Part shown: one piece after another, positions 23,001 to 35,000 of the stretch
Position numbering within the stretch: the stretch's first letter is position 1
Layout: each line of letters begins with the position of its first letter
From: Morinoia aosen
Lineage: Eukaryota > Arthropoda > Malacostraca > Amphipoda > Talitridae
Length of the DNA stretch: 64,000 bases
Assembly: GCA_030386875.1 (NCBI GenBank)
Contig: CM059567.1
Location: 82,949,130-83,013,129, forward strand
Direction of reading: 5' to 3'
Notes under the pieces: model-generated
Databases searched by the model: none
The model's input: the letters and a program-made list of their open reading frames with translations, nothing else
Told to the model about the DNA's origin: nothing
Translations under genes and position numbers: made by a program

Positions 23001-26000
23001 GCTCCCGCACCCCTCCTGGGACACCTCTTCCACAGAAACGTTATGTCAAGGTCAGGCTGAATAATGCCAACAGCCATTTAAACGAGCCAGCTGCATTTTG
23101 AAACTCAGTACTGTGGTCAGATAAATCTAAAATCGAATTATTCGGGAGAAACAACATAAACCATGTTTGTAGGCAGCAAAACGAAAAGTGTAAACCAAAG
23201 TGCATCATACCCTCTGTTAATCATGGTGTGAGGATGTTTCAGCTCACAAGGAGTAAGCAAACTTCACATCATTGAAGGAACTATGAATGGCAGGAAATGT
23301 TAAGAAATACTGGAAGAGCAACTCATACCTTCACCTCGTTTATCAAAATGGAAACGTAGATGGACCTTCCAGCATGACAGCGACCCAAAACATATTGCAA
23401 ACGAAAACGAAACCAAGGAATGGTTGAAGATGAAGAAGATGACGTTTTAGAATGGCCAAATCAATCCCCGGACATGAATCCGATCGAAAACCTGTGAAGG
23501 AATTGAAATTGAAGATTGAGAAGAAAAGGTTCCTAAAATATCACTGAACTCGAAGAAATTTGCATTGAAGGATGGAATAAAATTACACCCGAAACTTTTA
23601 AAACGCTGGCAGTGAACTACTCTAAACACTTCGAAGCCATAATTAATTATAACGGCTATGCAACGAAATATCAATGTAACTTTTGTTCAATTCTTTATTA
23701 TACGTTTTCCGACGTATTTTTTTGATTAAATATTTGTGGGCTTTAGATATACGAGGCCTATCTTATAAGTATCCGACCTTTGGGCAGAAAAAGTATTTCG
23801 AATACCTGATGGAGTTGGGACCCTAATCCCCTTCAAAGGAGGCCCCTTGTGCTTGCATGCACTTAGCCCACCGATCCTTCCACTACTGGAAACACCTCTG
23901 GAAGTCTTCTTTTGGAATGGTGTTCAGCTCTGTTGTCGCGTTCCGCATTATCTCTTCTCTACTCTCAAAACGGGATCTTTTCAGTGGCGTCTTCAATTTT
24001 GGAAACAACCAGGATGATAACTGGAGATGATTTATTGTACGGGTACGACCTAAAAACAAAAAGACATTCGTCGCAATGGAAGCATCATGATTCTCCAAAG
24101 CCGAAGAAAGTGCGGCAGGTTCAAAGCAAAATCAAGGTGAAGCTGACTGTTTTCTTTGATGTCCGTGGAATTGTGCATCACGAATGCGCACCGGAAAGAC
24201 AAACAGTAACAAAAGAGTACTATCAAGGTGGTCTCCGGAGACTCCGTGACGCAGTTCGGCGCCAAAGACCAGACATGTGGACGACGAACAGCTGGCACTT
24301 GCATCATGACAACGCCCCTGCACATTCATCCCAATTGAACCACACTTTTTTTGCCAAACATGGAATTACAACCATTCGCCAACCTCCCTACTCTTCAGAC
24401 CTGACTCATTGCGACTTCTGGTTGTTTCCAAAATTGAAGATGCCCCTGAAAGGATCCCGTTTTGAGAGTAGAGAAGAGATAATGCGGAACGCGTCGACGG
24501 AGCTGAACACCATTCCAAAAGAAGACTTCCAGAGATGTTTCCAGCAGTGGAAGGATCGGTGGGCTAAGTGTGTGCCAGCACAAGGGGCCAACTTTGAAGG
24601 GGATTTGGGTCCCAACTCCGTCAGGTATTCGAAATATTTTTTCTGCTCAAACGTCGGATACTTTATAGGCAAGCCTCGAATCATTAGCCTTTTTATACTA
24701 TTTTTTTAAACAGGGTGTTTCAAAAAAAGAGGTACAAAATTGCACACCAAGCAGAAAATGGCCAAATAAACACTTTTTCTTCCATGAAATTTTCCGAAAA
24801 AGAATTTTCGTTACAAACATTTCTATTCTATGAGAGATTAGTATAATGAAATTTAGTTTTAGGAATATTTTGCCAAAACGTTTTAGCAAAAAGGTTTTAA
24901 CAGGTTCTAGATCGTGCGACCAGGTTACTTCTTTTTTGTCTTGTTGGCACAGTTCATATGTACCTTGCTTATAATGTTGCTAATGACAATGCGAGACAGG
25001 CAACTAGGCTGTATCAAGAGCAGTTTCCTAACCGATACATACCTGGCCATAGAAAGTTGAAGAATCCACACCAAAGGCTACGTGACAAATGGGAGTTTCA
25101 AAATTACCAGAAGAGAAACTGGACGCCCAAGGGATGAAAATTTTGAAGAGGTTGTGCTTGATTCTTTTCGTAGCAATCCAAGGACTAGTACGCTTAGAAT
25201 TGCGGCAGCTCTAGAATTAAAGGGCTACTGTAGTGCTTGGAGAATCATGAATGATAATAATTTCCATTTATACCACTTTCAAAGAGTTCAAGCATTGAAT
25301 CCTTGAAATTATGAAGAACGAGTGCAATTTGCAGAGTGGTACCTTTACAAAGAATTGCAAGAACCTAACTTCTCCGAAAGTGTATTGTTTTCTGATGAAG
25401 CAACATTCACTCGCGAGGGAGTGTTCAATTCCCCCAATGAACATGAATGGACATATGAAAATCCTCATATCGTCCATATACATTCGCCCCAGCAACGGTA
25501 CAGTGTAAATGTTTGAGCTGGTATCATCCATAACCAAATTATCGGACCTCATAATATACCATTGCCTCTCAACAGAAATAATTACAGAGTTTCATTAGAA
25601 GAAGTACTTCCCGAGTGACTCGAAGATCTACCATTTGCAATAAGAAGAAGAATGTGGTTCCAACATGATGGTGCTCCTGCACACTACCATTTTATTGTCC
25701 GAAACTATCAGAATGGTCAATTTCCTAATAGGGGGATCGGGCGAAATGGTCGTGTTGCATGGCCTCCAAGATCTCCTGACATGGCTTCACTCGATTTCTT
25801 TTTTGGAGACACATGAAGAGCCTTGTTTATGCTACACCCATTGAATCTGAGGAGGATCTCGAACCAGAATCGCAGTGGCTCCTGGTGAGGTTTCTAAAAT
25901 GCCAGACGGGTTGTTTATTATCCGGTAGCCGTTGAGGCTAAGTTTGGGAAAGTGCATTGATGTAGGTAGAACACATTTTGAACGATTTTTATAAAGTAAA

Positions 26001-29000
26001 TTCAAAATAAATATTGCGAGTAGGTGCGTCATTCAATTTCATCCTTTAAACAATAAACCGCTAACGTATCAAAAATGCGGGTCAAATCACGACAAGGCAA
26101 GGCAAATCACGACGAACAAAATTTTTCAAAATGCGCCATTAATTGCGACGATGTTAATTAAAATGTTTCGATGCGTTTCGTCTACCTGAAACGCTTCTTT
26201 ACGTCGGGGTTTTTTGAGTAAAATTGCACTTGTGAGATGTTTTGTTGTAATTATTACCTCCATAAGTAACGCCGATGTTCGTGCACAGGAGGCAGCCGAT
26301 GGAGTCACCAACTTCGTAGTAGGTGTTTTCGAATTTGCACTTGCCTGAAACAAATGTAAGGAGAGCAGGTAAGGAATTTACAGTTTTAGTTCTTCGAAAA
26401 ATAAATATCAAAGTGAAAATCAACAAGCGGCAGCTTTAAACACATTCATGTTTCATCGTTTTATGTATTTATCGGAGAGTAGTTCACACGATTTCCTTCA
26501 ACGGTTACAATTTGACAATTATCGTCAATATGTTACTGGTGCATTTTATCTTGAGCCGTGAAGAACATCAAAAATGGGACAATCACCACTCCTTTCACAA
26601 GAAAAATTCTTCTAAAATAATAAATTATAATTCACTGTCGCGACAGCACTTTTCTTGTAATTCCTGACACAAAAAAAGAGTAATATAACCAGATTTTATT
26701 ACGCGTCTACTTCATGTATGCTTTTTCCCATGAAGCCTGCATCTTGATGAGTTAAATGGGGTCGAGATACCAAGCAATGTGGTGATCTCGGTCTGCGCCT
26801 TTTTCCGAGGAATGGCCACGAAGCCTCGCTTAATTAGCGACTGTTAGGTTTGCGTTATGTTACTTTGGTTTTATGCATAACCTTTTTTATGATATCTAGT
26901 TGTCACCTATTATCCAAACTGGTCTAACTACAATTCGTTGTGTATTTATTACACGAAAATGCGCCTATGTTTTCACTGAATGTGAATTTCACTTCATTCA
27001 CTAGACTATGCGACTATAGGACACGCCTAAAGAAAACCACTACCATTTATGCATCGGAGACGCTAATGTATTCCGTTTTTTATCTGGAACAGTCATAGTT
27101 TTTCCGATGGACTTTAGCCAGTTTACCTAGGCTTAGCCCCAACTTTAGTTGTTATGAAGGTAACACCAACGAGCAGAAGGTAATTTTGCTTCAAACTACA
27201 TCGAAAAATGAATGCCTAAATCACCTTAGACTCACCGAGAGCAGTTAAACGGACTTTGTTTAAAATGTTTAAAATTTGAATGACTTGTATAAGCGACAAT
27301 AAGACATTCATTGTATTTTCAGCGACTAACTTAATCGATTGTGAGTATTTTTGACCCAGCTCATGAGTTATTGCCTAATGTTTGAGTTTTGTTAAAAAAC
27401 TGCCGCAGAAGCAATGATGAATATTTGAATATTGGTTCTCGCAGTAATAAAGTTCATACACATCAGCAATAGATGAATGAGCTTAGAAAAAGCATTGGGC
27501 AGGCGTACTGGTTGTAGACTCCCTTTGGTCCAGTTTCTGAATATCAATGAGATGATTACACCGAACAGGCTCCTGAGCACTATATGGAATGGATCCACAA
27601 ATTTTGGTCATATCTTTCTACGAGTGTCTCAGAGACTTGTGGCAACGAAGGAATTGAAGTATCATTTTAAATCACACTTTAGAATAGAATTCGACGATGC
27701 AGAAGTCACCTCCCCAAGTAGACAACCTGTCAATTCTGCAACTCATTCTTGTAACCATTTTAGTTGCAACAAAATAATGGTGTCTCATTTTTATTTGACG
27801 CTGGTTAGAAATAAGTACTTTATCTTCATTTTGATGCGCTTTCCGAAAATATGCATCTGGTTCAAAGGCACGATAACACACCACAGTGGCAAACTCAACG
27901 TGCAACTCTGTAGACGCTGAGACTAAAGCCTGAAAGTTTAAGTTCCATTAAACTCGAGATGAAATAATGACGCTCACGTAATTGTCGTTCATATTGAATG
28001 TTAAGTCGGTTGTCGCGCAACGCAAGAAAAGAAAAATATCTCCCTCCTATCAGTAATGACTGTTCTATCAATCTAAAACGAAAATAGTGCTGCATACCTC
28101 GCTACACCTTATATTAAGAATGCACATTGCTAGTCCTTCAACCTGATTAAGAACGACTCACGTCTGCTCTAAATGAGCAATGTTAGGCATCACAAATGAG
28201 GTGCCTAGCATTGCTCATTTATAGCAGACGTGAGTCGTCCTTAATCAGCAATGCAAGGCACCACAAATGAGGTGCAATAAAAGAATGACATGATAGTCCG
28301 CTGTAAAAATGTGGTTAATGCCAGCAAATAAATCAAGCAGGAGTATCGAGCAGCGGGCTTCAAATGCAGCTCTACATGTCAAGTCAAATGAGCGTGAAGG
28401 GTGAAATAAATGTGCTAATGAACAAAATTCAAGGCAAAAGCTCCGACTACATGTAAAATATCATCCATTCTTTCAAATGCCGGTGGGGATGAAATTAATC
28501 ATGCTCGTACATCGGCCCCTTTGACTGAATTTCTTTCTTTTATTCATGAGCCTGGACGGTCGCAGCTCCCAGCATTCATCTCGCCCAAAAAATACCAATT
28601 TCACCGCTTCATTGCATTCGCTCCGGAATACTATGAATATATCTTTTTTCTTTCACAGAAGGCACGTATGCTGAAAAATCAAATTAATTTTTTTCCAGAA
28701 TAATTTAGGTTCCCATCTCTTAGTGCTCGTACCAGTGCACCAGTTCTAACTCGTGATGGCACCAAAAAAGTTAATTTTCTCTAATGATTCCCAATACACA
28801 ATCATAACTATATAGAGGTTTATTATTTTCTTCCACATGCTCTCCTTCTCTTTCTTATGGTCAAAGTGACTTAACTTCTTTTTCCTAACCCATCTCCTTC
28901 TGTCACGAAATTTTCTCACTGCACCTTTGCTCACACCCTCGCCCTGTACTCTCAATCAAATTTCTAAGACAGTCTTCCTTTAGATCTTTTATCATATCAC

Positions 29001-32000
29001 AAAGCAAAATTAATTAATTAGCTTGCCGTTCTCATGGCACGCTTCTGTTTTAGATGCTATTGATTATTCCGCGTAAAGTCTCTAATGATACAAAACTTGA
29101 AAAGGTTCCTATATAATATGTACTGAACTCGAAACTAAGCTTATAGAATGAATACAAAACTTTCAACTGGACATAAGTAATGATGATATTGCGCCATCTT
29201 TTTGTTCTGTCGTGAGACTCCAAACAAGCGTACCTTATAATCTTCGCTAAGTATGTGCAGGCCTGATGAGACGGTTCGGAGTGCAGGTCTGTTTATCTTG
29301 CACATATGAGAATTACAGCCGTCATACGGCGGTCATACACAGCCAATCGGTGGCATATACACGGAGTAAAAAATACACGTCTAGCCCGGCATAGTTGATC
29401 ACAATTATGCTGATTTTTACCATCTAATTTCAGTAGATTGTAGACATATCCCGTTGACCCGTAATCAAGAGCGAGCAAAAATTCGTATCAAATCGTCTCA
29501 ACTCGGTCACAATATGGTAGGCCACTGCACTTCGCGCCAATGAACGTAGCAAGATTCTACAGACTACTTTAATCCATTTCAAAGTAAATCGGAATGAGAA
29601 GTTGTTGCTATGTGTTTTCGGAGCTTCAAAATATCAACACTCTCAAAATACTCCTATCAACAAGCAACATCAATAATTCATTACTTTGCTGCAAAAATGA
29701 TCAGTATGCATTAATTATACATTATCTGGCTTTTTGAGAACATTGTGGCATGGAATTTTTAACTCATTTTGATTCCATCTTAGCTCCACACCATCATGCA
29801 GCTCACGTTCGGTTCATTCGCTGATCGTGTGCGCATAATTCCAACATAATCTTAGGTTTACTGTAGGCTAGCATTTTGGATATCTAAAAGCACGCAGCGT
29901 GTTTTGTCCCCAACTTGCAGCGCTACCTGACGTGATGGATCGCGAGACATCATTTGCCTGTACGCGGCTAGTATCCAGAAAAGAAAGAAACAATAACATG
30001 ACATTTATAATTTCACTTCGGACACTTCAGTAAACGATTTTTTAAATGGTACTCACCATCCATGGTACTGATTGAAGTAAAGACATCTGTTGAATATTTA
30101 TAGCGTAACAATGCATCTTCAATTATCCGTAGCTGTTTGATGTGGCACAGTAATCTTTCAACAATTCCAGCACCTGCCGCTTTGCAACAAAGCCCAACTG
30201 GACATTGTAGAAAAACAAAATAAGTATCTGGTCGCTTGTAATACTGTACCCATCACCCCAACCTCTCACTTAGAGAGAAGTTCAGTATCACTAGTACATG
30301 GTGCATTGTACAGAAAGCAACCTGTAGGTGGCAAGCGACATGAGCACATCCTTACAGCGCTCGTTGTAGGCTCCGTTCAAGAGGCACTGATCCAACACTG
30401 CGGGGTACGCAGCATTGGGCGCCAGTGAGTCCGCCTCCGCCATCGAGCCGTCGGCCAGCATACAGCCTACACACACGTAATGTAAATACATACTCTTTTT
30501 TGGAAAAAAGTCATTAATATACATGAAAAAGAGAAACTCTTTAGAAAATATTCCCTTGAGTCATTTACTTCCTAAGAAATGGGGAGTATAAAGTATAGAG
30601 AGGTCAGCTGCATGCACAACTGGATGGGTCCTCTTGACTATCATGACTATCATCGTGCCTTGACTTATACTTTGTTTCCGTTCACAAAGTAAATGGTCCT
30701 TAGAAATAGGTTTTTAACATCATAAGGGGGCACCTTAGGTTTTTAACATCAGGTGTCCCCGTTACACGGACAAGAGACATTTTCAATGCTCAGAAATAAA
30801 TTTCATTTATCCAAGGCAATTTAGGAAAATTGTCCAGAGAGCACTTGTTCAACAGAGTTAGATGTCTGAGAGCAACTGTCAGAGGGACAATTATTCAGAG
30901 GGCAGTACCCCTGACAGTTGACCTGTTACCATTTACCACACAAGCTGGTCCTAAGGCGAATCTCATGTAAACAGCTCAGAATCAGTTCACTCGTAGGCAT
31001 CTTCATGGATGGTTGGTTGCAGCCCCGCCCAGCGTTTGGCTCCATGCTTGCGTAGACCAAAGAGCAACATTGGGGCTTGAGATAAGTACGAGCCGTACAT
31101 AACAGCTCATTATAATAGAATTGTTCAATCGGACAGGGGAATGGTATACAAAACTTTCACGTGGGAATAAAAATACGCCTTTATGTGTCTACAGTGTTCG
31201 GAACGTTTTGATAAAAGCCCTTTTTAATGTAACTATTGCAAAAGCGGCGTTATTTAGGATTGAAGGGAATTTTTCCACCGCAAGACAAGAAGGGATGGGA
31301 GTTGCCCCGTAGCGTATGGAGGCGAATGACTATGTGGCTGAAAGGGTGAAGCGTGGGAACATTGACTGAAAAAAACTTTTCCAAGTATGGTAAGAAAAAG
31401 TTGCTATAAGAGATAAGGGGTATGAACCCATTACTCACTCATCAATTTACTCTTAAGTTCTATCATTGAATGTAAAATATTAATTTCTTCATGTGATTTC
31501 CAGTACTCATTCATACTGCAGTCTATCAAAATCTATAAATCCTCCATCGTCAAGAAATATCTGTAACAGGAATTCATCAATAGTCTCACCTGAAAGACAG
31601 ATTCCACATCAAAAATGCACTTAAACGAATTATTTAGACTAGCATGGTCCCGTGGATATTCCGCGGACAGTGCCTTCGTTATGCTAGGTGGACCCGTGAA
31701 AAAAATCGGTCAACATTACCTTACCAATTCCACCATAACAAACTCTAACTTAACCTATCCTAACCGAACCGATCCTGATAATATGTCGTACATTCAAAAA
31801 ACCTTGGACCAATGAAAATTTTTTGTCAACATTAGCTAACCTATGTTAACCTAACTTATGCTAACCTGACTTATCCTGACCTAACATATCCTAACTACCC
31901 TAACTGAACCTATCCTAATAATATGTCAAACATAGAAAAGCCATGGACCTGTGCATCAATATTACCTAACCTATCCTATCCAAATCTAACCTATCCTAAC

Positions 32001-35000
32001 CTAACGTAACCATTTAAGCACTGACGGGCTTCTTGTGCCAAGATGGCTAGTGCTTCCAGTTTAGGGTATCTGACACAATTTCAAAGTAATTTAACTTGTG
32101 AGGTTAGATTTGAAGCATAGGAAAATTAGGGGAATTGAAAGATTTTATGAAACTACTTTTTAGACATTACAGAAGCCTGTTCGCGTAAATTACCATTGAT
32201 AACTTCTAAATTCACTCCACAAAGTCCGAACAACATAATCAATAACCTTTCTATTCAACTTGAGCAACTTTTTTCCTTACTTTGGCTTCGTTTTTGATAT
32301 GTTTGGGCAAAAATTTATCAATGATTTTTTCATAAATTCAAAAACTTTATTTTGAATATCGAAAATTTCCCTCGTAAAGCATTTTAGCATTTGAGCTTGA
32401 AGTTTTTTAATTAAAATAACTAAAAAGGCGCTAACTTAACGAAAAATACCCACACTGTCAAATTCATTGATATATCAGGGTACTTAAAACTTTTACCCTG
32501 GAAATTTTTATCTAAATCACTTGAATTGTCGTAGATAACGAGTTAAGCAATGTCATTGCCTAGCTAGGTGGACCTGTGAAAAAATCCACCAACATTACCT
32601 AACAAATTCTAACATAACATATTCTAACCAAACCCATCTTAACCTAACATATCCTTCGATCAGATTCTAACCAAAGCTCTCCTGATAATGTCAGACATAA
32701 ATAAACCACGGACCCGTGAAAAAAATCCATCAACATAACCTAAACTATGCTAACCGGATAAAATGTCAAACGTATCAATGCTTGTAAAGGCGATCTTTTT
32801 ATGTAACACTCAGGAATTCGGTATTCTTGATACCGCAAACTCGGATGAGAGCGTTACCACGAGAAGTTAGTTGAAAATAAAAAATAAAAAATTTAGTCAA
32901 TGAAAAATAAATAAAATTTAGGGAAAAATGTATAATTTAAAAAATAAAAAATAAACAAAAATACTAACTAAACAGAAAAAGAAGAAAAAGTAAATAAAAA
33001 TTACTAAAAATAAATACAAAATTAAAAAAATGAATAAAAAATATAATAAAAATAAATGAAAAAAATTACATAAATATAAATAAAAAATTACCAAATAAAA
33101 GACAATTGAATATATATAAAATGAAAATATTAAAGAATTTATATACATGAAAAATAGAAAAAATAAGACAAAAAGAGAATAAAAAACGAATGTAAAATAC
33201 ATGAAATATAAATAAAAATAGGAGAGCAAAAATCACTGATAAAAATTTCATTATACTGAGAACGTTTCGGGCAAATACCCATCATCAGCTCATTAAAAGA
33301 ATCTGACACATATCACTGAAATAAAAAATGAACGTAAATGTACAAACAGATATAAACACGGATTTAAAAGGTGAAAAAAAAGTATAAATGTGAAAATGCA
33401 GTAAATAACAACGAAAAAACTAAGAACCTATGATGCTAAGAGGATATGAACTCAATTGGTTGTTAAGAGAAGGTTTACATTTAAAAATGAAAAGTGATTC
33501 TAAAATTCTAAGATCTAAAACACTTGAAGCTACACGTACTACTTTAAAATGACTAGAGTGAGGAGGTATATTGCACGTTTCAGTATGATCGCGAACAGCG
33601 GAGTGAGATGGACGGGTCAATGGAACCCCAGTACGGTAACTAACTGTACGGTTGTTATTTACTGCATTTTCACATTTATACTTTTTTTTCACCTTTTAAA
33701 TCCGTGTTTATATCTGTTTGTACATTTACGTTCATTTTTTATTTCAGTGATATGTGTCAGATTCTTTTAATGAGCTGATGATGGGTATTTGCCCGAAACG
33801 TTCTCAGTATAATGAAATTTTTATCTCCTATTTTTATTGAAATTGAAGAGAATTCCAGAAAATGTACCTGACATGAAATATATATACGAAAAAGTAAAAA
33901 AAAACAATATTAAAAAATAAAAAAAAATAAAAAAGAAAAAAGCATAAAAGGAAAAAAATACATTAAAATGTGAGTATAAAAAATAATAAACAAAGAAAAA
34001 AGATCAAAATAATAAATATCTTTACTTAACCTAATATAACCTATCGTACCTATCCTATCCTGATAAAAAGTCAAACGTATAAATGCAGGTAGAAGCGATC
34101 TTTTTTGTAACACTCAGGAATTCGGTATCCATGATACCACACACTCGGATGAGAGCGTTACACGAGAAGTTAGCTTTGAAGCGTAATAATAAATAGATTA
34201 CCGATTGCAAACAAATCACTCAGAAATTCATCAGAGTTGTTCACAGAACACTGCTACAGAAGGACGATAATTTAACCGCCAAATTAGTACAAAGGTTGGC
34301 AATAAGCGTTCTGCGAACGGGCAGAATGGGTCTCATAGGTCCGTTTGGCTTATGAAGCTCATGCAGCCCGTAAAGAAGTCTAACTTTTACGATCGCTGTA
34401 AAAGACCATCAGTCATTATTGTAAAAGAATATTAATTAGTTTCCACTAATCTTTACTTCTCTTAAGTCGGGAATTAATCTCATTTTCCAGTTGTGTTAAT
34501 AATGTTTTTTATCTGTTAATTCTTCACAGAACTTTTCCCGGTTAGTTGAAATTAATTCCACTTCTAAGGTTCAATCACATTTTTTTGTTAGTTCTGAAAC
34601 ACTTCCCCACTCCCTTAATAAATATTGTTTCTTCTCTCTTTCGGCACACAAAAGGAAATTTTAAAATTTTCAAAAATTAATTAAAAAGCTCGTTGACTCA
34701 TAGGTTCTGCATATTTATCTGTTATCTAAAATTCCATTACGATTAGCAATATAAATTCATTTTCATTCATTCACTTATTCATTTTCTTTCAATCATTTCT
34801 ATTACGATTAGTAATATGAATAAAATTATAGTAGATCACGTCTACATTTCTCCAATTATTTCCTAAACAGGGCGCATCACCGATTAGCAACACATGCAGA
34901 CTCCAGAGGCTGAAATTCCTTTGCAATAACCATGGCACAAATTTTGACCATACGCGTAAGGGTCATCCTGCATCTTTTGGGCCAGGCCGAGCCCCCTGGT

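Larger units (their letters stand above)
33238..33825 (-). mobile_element. Young Penelope-like element tail with identical inverted arms
   Basis: Arms 33238-33412 and 33651-33825 are exact reverse complements over 175 bases by eye. Between them the minus strand encodes the end of a GIY-YIG endonuclease: [18 protein letters not shown], then [18 protein letters not shown] and [16 protein letters not shown], with a stop at about 33420. Each arm carries a 3' UTR with a hammerhead-like motif. This is a severely 5'-truncated Penelope-like copy whose 5' edge is an inverted copy of its own 3' UTR. The lack of divergence indicates recent insertion. Confidence 0.88.

Noticed and set aside
27477-27920. 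147-codon plus-strand open frame
   Set aside because: No recognisable motif, no supporting splice signals and AT-driven composition; a chance frame is the simplest reading.
30322-30355. Longer form of lectin exon 2 using the donor at 30321
   Set aside because: It would end in phase 2 and put the next exon out of frame with an early stop; GTAAGG after 30356 keeps phase 1.
31735-32010. Possible telomere or interstitial telomeric repeat
   Set aside because: The CCTAA-like units are irregular and interrupted, and similar short tracts are scattered through the window; no perfect TTAGG array exists.
32918-33251. Minus-strand open frame of 103 codons that looks like membrane helices
   Set aside because: It arises from AAAAT-type low-complexity DNA, which translates to Phe, Tyr, Leu and Ile without stops.
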